The position numbers were made by a program, and so were the translations under genes. Source: Mercurialis annua (Eukaryota; Streptophyta; Magnoliopsida; Malpighiales; Euphorbiaceae). Taken from it: a DNA stretch of 64,000 bases. The notes beneath the pieces are model-generated. The model searched no databases, was not told where the DNA came from, and worked only from the letters and a program-made list of their open reading frames with translations. Positions within the stretch are counted from its first letter, which is position 1; every line of letters begins with the position of its first letter. Of this stretch, positions 13,201 through 26,196 are shown in pieces. The stretch covers positions 44,791,653-44,855,652 of the forward strand of contig NC_065572.1 of assembly GCF_937616625.2 (NCBI RefSeq). The letters run 5' to 3'.

Positions 13201-15383
13201 ATGTCGCATCACATGTCTCTTTAACGTGTAGTTCCAATTACCTAAGCATGGTTAGGTTATATATTACGCAAAGAGTGCATAAAAAGTGACGCTAGATTAG
13301 TATGGCACGTCTCAAGTCTCTTTAACGCGTCATTTCGATTATCATGCTTATGTCGCGTCACAAGTCTCTCTAACGCGTGTTCCGATTACCTAGCATGGTT
13401 AGGTTATATTGCGCAAAGTGTGCGTGAAAAGTAACAATAAATTAGTATGTTGCATCTCAAGTCTTTTACGCGTTGTTCCGATTATCTAAGTATGGTTAGG
13501 TTATATTACGAAAAGACTGCGTGAAAAGTGACGCTAGATTAGTATGTCGCGTCTCATGTCTGTTTTACGCGTCGTTCTGATTACCCAAAATGGTTAGGTT
13601 ATAGTACGCAAATTTGTTAGAAACGTAACGCCAGATTAGTATGTCGCGTCTCAAGTCTCTTTAACGTGTCGTTCTGATTACCTAAGCATGGTTAGGTTGT
13701 ATTACGCAAAGTGTGCGTAAAACGTTATGGTAGATTGGCGTTTCTTAAGTCTATCTAACACGTCGTTCTGATTACCTAAGCATGTTCAGGTTATATTATG
13801 CAAAGTCTGCGTGAAAAGTGATGCTAGATTAGTATGTGTCGTCTCAAGTCTCTTGAACGCTTCGATTACCATGCTTATCTCGCATCAGAATTCTCTTTAA
13901 CGCGTCGTTCCGATTACCTAAGCAAGGTTAGGTTTTATTACGCAAGATGTCCGTGAAAAGTGACGCTAGATTAGTGTGTCGCATCTCAAGGCTCTTTAAC
14001 GCGTTGATCCGATTACCTAAGCATGGTTAGCTAATATTACACAAAGTGTGCGTGAAAAATGACAAAAGATTAGTATGTCGCGTCTTAAGTCTTTCTAACG
14101 CGTCTTTCCGATTACTTAAGCATGGTTAGATTATAGTACGCAAATAATGCGTGAAAAGTAACAATAGATTAGTATGTCGTGTCTTAAGTCTCTTCAACGC
14201 ATTGTTCCGATTACCTAAGCATGGTCACGTTATATTACGTAATGAGTGACGCTAGATAAGTATGTCGAGTCTGAAGTCTATTTAGCGCGTTGTTCTGATT
14301 ACTTATGCATGGTTAGGTTATATTACGCAAAGAGTGCGTGAAAAGTTACGCTAGATTAGTTTGTCGTGTCTCAAGTCTGTTCAACGCGTCGTTCCGATTA
14401 CCTAAGCATGGTTAAGTTATATTATACAAAGTGTGCGTGAAAAGTGACGCTAGATAAGTATGTCGCGTCACAAGTCTCTTTAACGCGTCATTCCGATTAG
14501 CTAAGCATGGTTAGGTTATATTTAAGCAAAGTTTGCGTAAAAAGTGACGCTAGATTAGTATGGCACTTCTCAAGTCTATTTAACGCGTGGTTCTGATTAC
14601 CAAAACATGTTTAGGTTATATTACACCAAGTGTGCATAAAAAGTGATGCTAGATTAGTATTTCGCGTCTCAATTCTCTTTAACGTGTCAATTTGATTACC
14701 TAAGAATGGTTAGGTTATATTACACAATGTGTGCGTGAAAACTGCTGCTAGGTTAGTATGTCGCGTCTCAAGTCTCTTTAACGCGTCGTTCCAATTACCA
14801 AAGCATGGTTAGACTATATTACGCAAAATATGCTTGAAAAGTGATGCTAGATTAGTATGTCGCGTCTCATGTCTCTTTAACTCGTCGTTCCAATTACTTG
14901 AGCATGGTTAAGTCATATTACGCAAAGTGTGCTTGAAAAGTGACGCTAGATTAGTATGTCGCGTCTCAAGTCTCTTTAATTCGTCATTTCGATTACCTAA
15001 GCATGGTTAGGTTAAATTATGCAAATTCTGCATAAAAAGTGACGCTAGATTAGTATGGCGCGTCTCAAGTCTTTTTGACGCGTCGTTTCGATTGCCATGC
15101 TTAAGTCACGTCACAAGTCTCTCTAACGCGTCGTTCCGATTACCTAAGAAGGTTAGGTTATATTACGCAAAGTGTGCATGATAAGTGACGCTAGATTAGT
15201 ATGTCGCGTCGCAAGTCTCAATAACGCTTCGTTCCGATTACCTAAGCATGGTTAAGTCATATTACACAGAGTGTGTGCGAAAAATGACGCTAGATTAGCA
15301 TGTCGCATCTCAAGTCTCCTTAACGCCGTCGTTTCGATAACCATGCTTATGTCGCGTCACAAGTCTCTCTAACGCGTCGTTCC

Positions 15384-15481
15384 GATAATAGATTAGTATG
15401 TCGCGTCTCAAGTCTCTTTAACGCGTCGTTCCGATAATAGATTAGTATGTCGCGTCTCAAGTCTCTTTAACGCGTCGTTCC
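15384..15481 (-). repeat. Perfect 49-bp half-monomer tandem duplication
   Basis: Two identical 49-bp units (15384-15432 and 15433-15481), each starting GATAATAGATTAGTATGTCG and ending CGCGTCGTTCC. They lack the central palindrome and the GTGTGCGTG region, so each is half a monomer created by an internal deletion and then duplicated. Confidence 0.9.
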
Positions 15482-15943
15482 GATTACCTAAGCATGGTTA
15501 GGCTGCATTACGCAAAGAGTGCGTGAATAGTGATACTAGATTAGGATGTCGCGTCTGAAGTCTCTTTAACGCTTTGTTCCCATTACCTAATCAAAGTTAG
15601 GTTATTTTGCACAAAGTGTGCGTGAAAAATGACACTAGATTCATATGTCGCGTCATAAATCTCTTTAACGCGTCGTTCCGATTACCTAAGTATGGTTAGG
15701 TTATTTTATGCAAAGTGTGCGTGAAAAGTGACTCTAGATTAGTATGTTGCATCTCAAGTCTCTTTAACGCGTCGTTACGACTATCTAAGCATGGTTAGGT
15801 TATTTTACGCAAATTGTGCATGAAAAGTGACGCTAGATTACTATGTCGCGTCTCAAGTTTCTTTAACTCGTCGTTCCGATTACCTAAGCATGGTTAGGTT
15901 ATAGTACGCAAAGTGTGCGTGAAAAGGATCAATAGATTTGTAT

Positions 15944-16042
15944 GTCGCGTCTCAAGTCTCTTTAACGCGTCGTTCCGATTACCTAAGCATGGTTAGGTTA
16001 TATTACGCAAAGTGTGCGTGAAAAGTGACGCTAGATTAGTAT
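15944..16042 (-). repeat. Reference 99-bp monomer
   Basis: One essentially consensus monomer. The motif GTCGCGTCTCAAGTC begins at 15944, 16043 and 16142, so the unit is exactly 99 bp (33 codons). On the plus-array strand it has nine CpG sites, a MluI site ACGCGT, the inverted repeat ACGCA-CACTT-TGCGT, and the 16-nt imperfect palindrome CCTAACCATGCTTAGG, which has one mismatched pair. Confidence 0.95.
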
Positions 16043-19000
16043 GTCGCGTCTCAAGTCTCTTTAACGCGTCGTTCCGATTACCTAAGCATGGTTAGGTTAT
16101 ATTACGCAAAGAGTGTGCGAATAGTGACGCTAGATTAGTATGTCGCGTCTCAAGTCTCTTTAACGCGTTGTTCCGATTATTTAAGCATGGTTAGGTTATA
16201 TTGTGCAAAGTGTGAGTGAAAATTGAAAATAGATTAGTATGTCGCGCGTCTCAATCATCTTTAACGCGTCGTTCCAATTACCTAAGCATGGTTAGGTTAT
16301 ATTACGCAAAGAGTGCGTGAATAGTGTGACGCTAGATTAGTGTGTCGCGTCTCAATTCTCTTTAACGCGTTGTTCCGATTATTTAAGCATGGTTAGGGTA
16401 TATTACCCTAAGTGTTCGTGAAAAGTGACTCTAGATTAGTATGGCTCGTTTCAAGTCTATTTAACGCGTCGTTTCGACTACCATGCTTATGTCGCTTAAC
16501 AAGTGTCTCTAACGCATCGTTCTTATTACCTAAGCAAAGTGTGCTTGAAAAGTGACAATAAATTAGTATGTCGTGCCTCAAGTCTCTTTAACATGAATAT
16601 GTTATATTACACCAAGTGCGCGTTAAAATTTTTGCTAGATTAGTATGTAACTTCACATGCGCGTCAAAAGTTTCGCTAGATTAGTATGTAACGTCACAAG
16701 TCTCTTCAACGCGTTGTTATGGTTACGTAAGCATGGTTAGGTTATATTACGCAAAGTATGCATAAAAAGTAAAGCTAGATTAGTATGTTGTTCTCAAGTC
16801 TCTTTAACGCGTCGTTTCGATTACCATGCTTATGTTACGTTACAAGTCTCTCTAACATGTCGTTCTGATTACCTAAGCATGGTTAGGTTATATTACGCAA
16901 AGTGCGCTTGAAAAGTGACAATAGATTAGTATGTCGCGTCTTAAGTCTCTTTAACGCGTCGTCACGATTTTCTAAGAATGTTTAGGTTATTTTACGCAAA
17001 TTGTGCGTGAAAAGTGACGCTAGATTAGTTTGTCGCGTCTCAAGTCACTTTAACGCGTCATTCTGATTACCTAAGCATGGTTAGGTTATATTGAGCAATG
17101 TGTGCATGAAAACTGTCGCTAGGTTAGTATGTCGCGTCTCAAGTCTATTTAACGCGTCGTTCCTATTACCTAAGCATGGTTATGTTATATTACGCAAAGT
17201 ATGGGTGAAAAGTGACGCTAGATTAGTATGTCATGTCTCAAGACTCTTAAACGCGTCGTTCCGATTACCTAACCATGGTTAGGTTATATTACGCAAAGAG
17301 TGTGTGAAAAATGATGCTAGATTAGTATATCGTGTCTTAACTCTCTTTAACGCGTCGTTCCAATTACCCAAGTATGGTTAGGTTTACGCGAAGTGTGCGA
17401 GAAAAGTAACGCTAGATTGGTATTTCATGTCTTAAGTCTCTTTAACGTGTCGTTCCGATTACCTAAGCATGGTTAAGTTATATTACCCAAGGTGTGCGTG
17501 AAAAGTGACGCTAGATTAGTATGTCGCGTCTCAAGGCTCTTTAATGCGTCGTTCCGATTACCTAAGCATGGTTAGGTTATATTATGCAAAGTTGGCGTGA
17601 AAAGTGACACTAGATTAGTATTTCGCGTCTCAAGTGTGCGTTAATAGTGACGCTAGATTAGTAGTCTGTCGCGTTACAAGTCTCTGTAACGCGTCGTTCT
17701 GATTACCTAAGCATGGTTAGATTATATTGCGCATAGTGTGCGTGAAAAGTGATGCAAGATTAGTATGTCAAGTCACCAGTCTCTTAAATGCGTCGTTCCA
17801 ATTACCTAAGTATGGTTATGTTATATTTTACGCAAAGTGCGCGTGAAAAGTATGTCGCTTCACAAGTCTTTTTAACGCGTTGTTCCGATTACCTAAGCAT
17901 GGTTAGATTATATAACGCAAAGTGTGCGTTAAAAGTGACGCTAGATTAGTAGTATGTCGTGTCATAAGTTTTCTTAACGTGTCGTTCCGATTACCTAAGC
18001 ATGGTTAGATTATATTACACAAAGTGTGCGGTAAAAGTGATGCTAGATTAGTATGTCGCGTCACAAGTCTCTTTAACGAGTCGTTCCGATTACCTAGGCA
18101 TGGTTAGATTATATAACACCAAGTGTGCATTATAAGTGACGCTAGATTAGTATGTTGCGTCTCAAGTCTCTTTAATGCGACGTGCCGATTACCTAAGCAT
18201 GGTTAGTTTATATTACGCAAAGTCGGCGTTAAAAGTGACGCTAGATTAGTGGTATGTGCCTCACAAGTCTCTTTAGCGCGACATTCCGATTACCTAAGCA
18301 TGGTTAGTTTATGTAACGCAAAGTGTGCATGAAAAGTGACGCTAGATTAGTATGCCGCGTCACAAGTCTCTTTAACGCGTCGTTCTGATTACCTAAGTAT
18401 GGTTAGGTTATATTACGCAAAAGTGTGCGTAAAAAGTGATGCTAGATAAGTATGTCATGTCACAAGTCTATTTAACGCGTCGTTCCGATTATCTAACAAT
18501 GGTTAGGTTATATTACGCAAATTGTGCATTAAAAGTTACGCTAGAATAGTATGTCGCGCCACAAGTCTCTTTAACTTATCGTTCCGATTACCTAAGCATG
18601 GTTAGAATATATTACGCAAAGTGTGCCTTAAAAGTGAAGCTAGATTATTATGTCGCGTCACAAGTCTCTTTAACGCGTCGTTCCGATTACATAAGCATGG
18701 TTCGGTTATAAGTGTGCCTTAAAATTGTGGCTAGATTAGTATGTCGCGCCACAAGTATCTTTAACGCGTCGTTCTGATTATGTAACAATGATTTGGTTAT
18801 ATTACGCAAAGTGTGCGTGAAAAGGGACGCTAAATAAGTATGTCGCGTCATAATTCGCTTTAACGCGTCGTTCCGATTACCTAAGAATGGTTATGATATA
18901 TTACGCAAACTGTGCGTTAAAAGTGACGCTAGATTATAATGTCGAGTCACAAGTCTCTTTATCGCGCCGTTCTAATCACCATTGCATGGTTAGGTTATAT

Positions 19001-20012
19001 AACGCAAAGGGTGCGTGAAAAGTGACTCTAGATTACTATGTCGCGTCACAAGTCTCTTTAACAAGTCGTTCCGATTACCTAGGCATGGTTAGGTTATATA
19101 ACGCAAAGTATGCATATTACAATGACGCTAGATTAGTAGTATGTCGCGTCAAAAGTCTCCTTAACGTGTTGTTGAGATTAGCTAAGCGTGGTTAGGTTAT
19201 ATTACGTAAAGTTTGCGTGAAAAGTGATGCTAGATTAGTAATATGTTGCGTCTAAAGTCTCTTTAAAGTGTCGTTCCAATTACCTAAGCATGGTTAGGTT
19301 ATATGACGCAAAGTGTGTGTTAAAAGTGACGTTAGATTAGTATGACGCGTCGCAAGTCTTTTTAACGCGTCATTCTGACCTAACAGTGGTTAGGTTAAAT
19401 TACATAAAGTGTGCGTGAACTGTGACGCTGTACATGTATGTCGCGTCACAAGTATTTTTAACACGTCGTTCCGATTACCCACGCATGGTTACGTTATATT
19501 ACGCAATGAGTGTGTGACGCTAGATTAATATGTCGCGTCTCAAGTATCTTCAACGCGTCGTTCCGATTACCTAAGCATGGTTAGGTTATATAACGCAAAA
19601 GTGTATGTTAAAAGTGTCGCTAGATTAGTATGTCGCGTCTCAAGTCTCTTTGACGCGTCATTCCGATTACCTAAGCATGGTTAGGTTATATTACTCAAAA
19701 GTGGAGTTACAAGTGACGCTAGATTAGTATGTCGCATCACAAGTCTCTTTAACGCGTCGTTCCTATAATCTAAGCATGGTATGGTTATAGTACGCAAAGT
19801 GTGAGTTAAAAGTGACGATAGATTAGTATATCGCGTCACATATATCTTTAAGGCGTCGTTCTGATTACCTAAGCATGGTTAGGTTATATTACGCTAAGTG
19901 TTTATTAAAAGTGACGCTCGATAAATATGTCGCGTTACAAGTCTCTTTAACGCGTCGTTCTGATTACCTAACAATGGTTTGCTTATATTACGCAAAGTGT
20001 GCGTGAAAAGTT

Positions 20013-20408
20013 ACGCTATATAAGTATGTCGCATCACAAGTCTCTTTAACGCGTGTTTCCGATTACCTTAGCATGCTTAGGTTATATTACGCAAACAGTG
20101 CGTTAAAAGTGATACTAGATTAGTATGTCTCGTCACAAGTCTCTTTAACGCGTCGTTCCGATTACCTATGCATGGTTAGGTTATATTATGCAAAGTGTGC
20201 GAGAAAAGGGACGCTATATAAGTATGTCGCATCACAAGTCTCTTTAACGCGTGTTTTCGATTACCTAAACATGCTTAGGTTATATTATGCAAACCGTGCG
20301 TTAAAAGTGATACTAGATTAGTATGTCTCGTCACAAGTCTCTTTAACGCGTCGTTCCGATTACCTATGCATGGTTAGGTTATATTATGCAAAGTGTGCGA
20401 GAAAAGGG
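20013..20408 (-). repeat. Tandemly duplicated 198-bp dimer
   Basis: The pair of monomers marked by ACGCTATATAAGTATGTCGC and AGTGATACTAGATTAGTATG recurs at exactly 198 bp (landmark at 20013, 20211 and, as ACGTTATATA, 20409). The two dimers are nearly identical, which shows expansion of a two-monomer unit. Confidence 0.85.
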
Positions 20409-21958
20409 ACGTTATATAAGTATGTCGTGTCACAAGTCTCTTTAACGCGTCATTCCAATTACCTTTTCATGGTTAGGTTATATTCAGCAAAGTGTGCCAA
20501 AAAAGTAACGCTAGATTAGTATGTCGCGTATGCAGTATATTTAACGCCTCGTTCCGATTACCTAAGCATCGTTAGGTTATATTCCACGAAGTGTGCGTAA
20601 AAAGTGACGCTAGATTAGTATGTCGCGTCTCAATTCTCATTAATGAGTTGTTCCGATTACCTAAGCATGGTTAGATTATATTACGCGAAGTGTGCCTGAA
20701 AAGTTACGCTAGATTAGTATGTCGCGTCTCAAGTATCTTTAATGCGTCGTTCCGATTACCTTAGCATGATTAGGTTATATTAAACAAAGTGTGCGTAAAA
20801 AGTGATGCTAGATTAGTATGGCACGTCTTAAGTCTATCTAACGCGTCGTTCCGATTACAGGTTATATTATGTAAAGTCTGCGTGAAAAGTCACGCTATAT
20901 TAGTATGTTTTGTCTCAAGTCTCTTTAAACGCGTCGTTTCGATTACCATGCTTATCTCGCGTCACAAGTCTCTTTAACGCGTCGTTCCGATTACCTAATA
21001 ATGGTTAGGTTATATTGCGCAAAGTGTGCATGAAGAGTTACGGTAGATTAGTATGTCGCGTCTCAAGTCTCTCTAACGCGTTGTTCCGATTTCCTATGCA
21101 TGGTTAGGTTATATTATGCATAGTGTGCGTAAAAAGTGACGCTAGATTAGTATGTCGCGTCTAAGGTCTTTCTAACGCGTCGTTCTGATTTCCTAAGCAT
21201 GGTTAGGTTACATTACGCAAAGTGTGCGTAAAAAGTGACGGTAGATTAGTATATCGCGTCTCAAGTCTTTCTAACGCGTCGATTACCTAAGCATGATTAG
21301 GTTATAATACGCAAAGTTTGCATGAAAAGTGATGCTAGATTAGTATGTCGATTCTCAAGTCTCTTTAACGCGTCGTTTCGATTACCATGCTTATGTCGCG
21401 TCACAAGTCTCTCTAACGCATCGTTTCAATTACCTAAGCATGTTTAGGTTATAGTACACAAAGTGTGCTTGAAAGGATCAATAGATTAGTATGTCGCGTT
21501 TCAAGTCTCTTTAACGCGTCGTTCATATTACCTAAGCATGGTTAGGTTATATTACGCAAAGTGTGCATGAAAAGTGACCCTAGATTAGTACGTCCAGTGT
21601 TAAGTCTATTGAACTCTTTATTCCGATTACCTAAGCATGGTTAGGTTATAGTACGCAAAGTGTGCGTAAAACATGACGCTAGATTAGTATGTTTCCTCTC
21701 AAGTCTCTTTAACGCGTCATTTCGATTACCATACTTATCTCGCGTCATTTCGATTACCAAAATTATCTCGCGTCACAAATCTCTTTAACGCGTCGTTCTT
21801 ATTACCTAAGCATGGTTTGGTTATATTACGCAAAGTGTGGGTGACAAGTTACGTTAGATTAGTATGTCTCGTCTCAAGCCTCTCTAACGCGTCGTTCCGA
21901 TTTTCTAAGCATGGTTAGGTTATATTATGAAAAGTGTGCGTGAAAAGTGACGCTAGAT

Positions 21959-22033
21959 GGTAATCAAAACGACGAGTTAAAGAGACTTGAGACACTGTGT
22001 CTCAAGTCTCTTTAACTCGTCGTTTTGATTACC
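21959..22033. repeat. Perfect hairpin: 37-bp arms, 1-nt loop
   Basis: The left arm 21959-21995 starts GGTAATCAAAACGACGAG in plus satellite orientation. The right arm 21997-22033 is its exact reverse complement, ending CGTCGTTTTGATTACC, with a single T (21996) between them. The surrounding array is in minus orientation, so the left arm is a short inverted satellite piece made by folding back on the monomer beside it. The left arm joins ACGCTAGAT directly, without the normal TAGTATG continuation. Confidence 0.97.
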
Positions 22034-25000
22034 ATGCTTATGTCGCGTCACAAGTCTCTTTAACGCGTTGTTCTGATTATCTTAGCATGGTTAGGTTATA
22101 TTACGCAGAGAGTGCGTGAAAAGTGACGCTAGATTAGTATGTTGCGTCCCCAGTCTCTTTGACGCGTCGTTCCGATTACCCAAGAATGGTTAGGTTATAG
22201 TACGCAAAGTTTTCGAGAAAGGTAACGCTAGATTAGTATGTCGCGTCTCAAGTTTCTTTAATGCATCGTTCCGATTACCTAAGCATGGTTATGTTATATT
22301 ATGCAAAGTCTGCGTGAAAAGTGACGTTTGATTAGTATGTCGTGTCTCAAATCTCTCTAACGCGTCGTTCTGATTTTCTAAGCATGGTTAGGTTATATTA
22401 CCCAAAGTGTGCGTGAAAAGTTAAACTAGATTAGTATGTCGCGTCTCAAGTCTCTCTAACGCTTCGTTCTGATTTCCTAAGCATGGTTATGTTATATTAA
22501 AAAGTGATGCTAGATTAATCTATATTCTCCTTAATGCGTCGTTTCGATTACTATGCTTATGTCGCGTCACAAGTCTCTCGAACGCATCGTTCCAATTACC
22601 TAAGCATGGTGAGGTTATATTACGAAAAGTGTCCGCAAAAAATGACAATAGATTAGTATCTCGCGTCTCAAGTCTATTTAACGCGTAGTTGTAATTACTT
22701 AAGCGTAGTTAGGTTATATTACGCAAAGTGTGCGTGAAAAATGGCAATAGATTAGTATGTCGCCTCTTAAGTCTATCCAACGCGTCCTTCCGATTACTTA
22801 AGCATGGTTAGGTTATATAACGCAATGTGTGCGTGAAAAGTGACGCTAAATTAGTATGTCGCGTCTCAATTCTCTTTATCGCGTTGTTTCGATTATCTAA
22901 GCATGGTTAGGTTTTGTTACGCAAGGTGTTATTGGAAAGCAAATGCTAGATTAGTATGTCGCATCTCAAGGCTCTTTAATGCGTCGTTCCGATCACCTAA
23001 GCATGGTTAGATTATATTATACAAAGTTTGTGTGAATAGTGACGCTAGATTAGTATGTCGTGTCTCAAGTCTCTTAAACGCGTTGTTTCGATTACAATGC
23101 TTATGTCGCATCACAAGTTTTTCTAACGCGTCCGATTACCTAAGCATGGTTAGGTTATAGTACGCAAAGTGTGCGTGAAAAGTAACAATATATTTGTATG
23201 TCGTGTCTAAAGTCTCTTTAACGCGTCATTCCGATTACTTAAGCGTGGTTAGGTTATATTACGCAAACTGTGCGTGAAAGTGACAATAGATTAGTATGTC
23301 GCGTATCAAGTCTATTTAACGCGTCTTTCCGATTACCTAAGCATGGTTAGGTTATATTACGAAAAGTATGCGTAAAAATTGACGCTATCGCGTCCCAATT
23401 CTCTTTAACGCGTTTTTCTGATTGCCTAAGCATGGTTAGGTTATATTACGCAAAGCGTGCCTGGAAAGTGACGCTAGATTAGTATGCCACGTCTCAAGGC
23501 TCTTTAATGCGTCGTTTTGATTACCTAATCTTGTTTAGGTTATATTATGCAAGAGTGCGTGAAAAGTCATGCTAGATTAGTATGTCGCGTCTCAAGTCTC
23601 TTTAACGCGTTGTTCCGATTACCCAAGAATGGTTAGGTTATATTACGTAAAGTGTGCGAGAAAAGTAACGCTAGATTAGTATGTAACGTCTCAAGTCTCT
23701 TTAACGCGTCGTTCCGATTACCTAAGCATGGTTAGGTTATATTACGCAAGGTGTGCGAGAGAAGGGACACTAGATTAGTATGTCGCGTCTCAAGGATTTA
23801 ATGCGTCGTTCCGATTACCTAAGTATGGTTATGTTATATTATGCAAAGTTGGGGTAAAAAATGACGCTAGATTAGTATGTCGCATCTCAAGTCTCTTTAA
23901 CGCGTCGTTTCGATTACCATGCATAGGTCGCATCACAAGTCTCTCTAATGCATCGTTCCGATTACCTAAGTGTGGTTAGGTTATAGTACGCAGAGTGTGC
24001 GTGAAAAGAAACAGTAGATTAGTATGTCGCGTCTCAAGTGTCTTTAACGCGTCGTTCAGATTACTTAAGCATGGTTCGGTTATATTACGCAAAGTCTGCG
24101 TGAAAAGTGACAATAGATTAGTATGTCGTGTCTTTAGTCTATTTATCGCGTCGTTTTGATTACCTAAGCAAGGTTAGGTTATATTACGCAAAGTGTGCGT
24201 TAAAAGTGACGCTAGATTAGTATGTCCAGTCTCAAGTCTCTTTAGCGCATCGTTTCGATTAGCTAAGCATGGTTAGGTTATATTACGTATGGTGTGCGTA
24301 AAAAGTTATGCCAGATTAGTATGCCGCGTCTAAATTCTCTTTAAACCGTCGTTCCGATTACGTAAGCGTGGTTAGGTTATCACACAAAGTGTGAATGAAA
24401 AGTGACGCTAGATTAGTATGACTCGTCTCGAGTCTCTTTAACGCGTCGTTTCGATTACCATGCTTATGTCGAGTCAAAAGTCTTTCTAACGCGTCGTTCC
24501 GATTACCTAAGCATGGTTTGGTTATATTATGCAAAGTGTGCGTGAAAAATGAAAATAGATTCAGATGTCGCATCTCAAGTCTATTTAACGCGTTGTTCTT
24601 ATTACCTAAGCATGGTTAGGTTATACTACGCAAGGTGTGCGTGAAAATGATGCTAGATTAGTACGTCGCGTCTCAAGGCTCTTTAATGCGACGTTCCGAT
24701 TACCTAATTATGATTTGGTTATAATAAGCAAAGGTTGCGTGAAAAGTGACGCTAGATTGGTATATCGCTTCTCAAGTCTCTTTAACGCGCCGCTTTGATT
24801 ACCATTTTATCTCCCGTCACAAGTCTCTCTAACGCGTCGTTTCTTTTACCTAAGCATGGTCAAGTTATAGTACGCAAAGTGTGCGTGAAAAGGATCAATA
24901 GATTAGTATGTCGCGTCTCAAGTCTCTTTAACGCGTCATTCCTCATACCTAAGCATGGTTAGGTTATATTATGTAAAGTGTGCGTTAAAAGTGACGCTAG

Positions 25001-26189
25001 ATTAGTATGTCCAGACTCAAGTCTCTTTAGCGCGTCGTTTCGATTAGCTAAGCATGGTTAGGTTATATTACGTAAAGTGTGCGTAAAAAGTTATGCTAGA
25101 TTAGTATGTTTCGTCTCAAGTCTCTTTAACGCGTCATTTTGATTACCATACTTATCTCGCGTCACAAGTCTATTTAACGCGTTGTTCCGATTACCTAAGC
25201 ATGGTTAGGTTATATTACGCAAGGTGTGAGTGAAAAGTGTCGCTAGATTAGTATGTCGCGTCTCAAGGCTCTTTAATGCGTCGTTCCTATTACCTAAGCA
25301 TGATTAGGTTATAATACGCAAAGTTTGCGTGAAAAGTGACGCTAGATAAGTATGTCGCTTCTTAAGTCTCTTTAACGCGTCCTTTCGATTACAATGCTTA
25401 TGTCGCGTCACAAGTCCCTTTATCGCGTCGTTCCGATTACCTAAGCATGGTTATGATATAGTACGCAAAGTGTGCGCAAAAAATATCAATAGATAAGTAT
25501 GTCGCGTCTCAAGTCTCTTTAACGCGTTGTTCCTATTACCTAAGCATGGTTAGGTTATATTACGCAAAGTGTGCGCGAAAAGTGACGCTAGATTATTATG
25601 TCCAGTCTCCAATGTCTTTAACGCGTCGTTCCGATTACCTAAGCATGGTTAGGCTATATTACGCGAAGTGTGCGTAAAAAGTTACAATAGATTAGTCTGT
25701 TTTGTCTCAAGTCTCTTTAACACGTTGTTTTGATTACCATACTTATCTCGCGTCACAAGTCTCGTCGTTCCGATTACCGAACCATGGTTAGGTTATATTA
25801 CGCAAAGTGTGCTTGAAAAGTGACGTTAAATTAGTATGTTGTGTCTCAAGTCTCTCTAACGCGTCGTTCCAATTTCCTAAGCATGGTTAGGTTATATTAC
25901 GCAAAGTGTGCGTGAAAAGTGACTCTAGATTAGTATGTCCAGTCTCAAGTCCCTTTAATGCGTCGATAGGTTATATTACGCAAAGTGTGCTTAAAAAGTG
26001 ACGCTAGATTAATTTGTTTCGTCTCAAGTCTCTTTTACGCGTCGTTTCGATTACCATACTTATCTGGCGTCACAAGTCTCTATAACGTGTCGTTCCGATT
26101 ACCTAAGCATGGTTAGGTTATATTACGCAAACAGTGCGTGAAAAGTGACGTTAAATTAGTATGTCTCGTCTCAAGTCTCTCTAACGCGG

Positions 26190-26196
26190 TTATTTT
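26190..26196. repeat. Candidate target-site duplication, left copy (TTATTTT)
   Basis: TTATTTT here and at 28701-28707 flanks the LTR insert. Both copies fit satellite sequence of the form GGTTATTTTACGC found elsewhere in the minus array, as expected if the element inserted into satellite. Seven bases exceeds the usual 4-6 bp, so part of the match may be chance. Confidence 0.5.

Larger units (their letters stand above)
10298..26196 (-). repeat. 99-bp satellite array, minus orientation (block 2)
   Basis: The same satellite family read from the other strand (TGTCGCGTCTCAAGTCTCTT, then ACGCGTCGTTCCGATTACCT and AAGCATGGTTAGGTTATATT). Two almost consensus monomers at 15944-16141 fix the period at 99 bp. 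From about 17640 to 20520 most copies belong to a subfamily with CACAAGTCTCTTTAACGCG and GCGTTAAAAGTGACGC. From about 21470 onward the AAAGGATCAATAGATTAG and TATGTCCAGTCTC subfamilies appear. The block ends at the LTR insertion; the last seven bases, TTATTTT, are repeated on the far side. No gene is seen. Confidence 0.97.
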
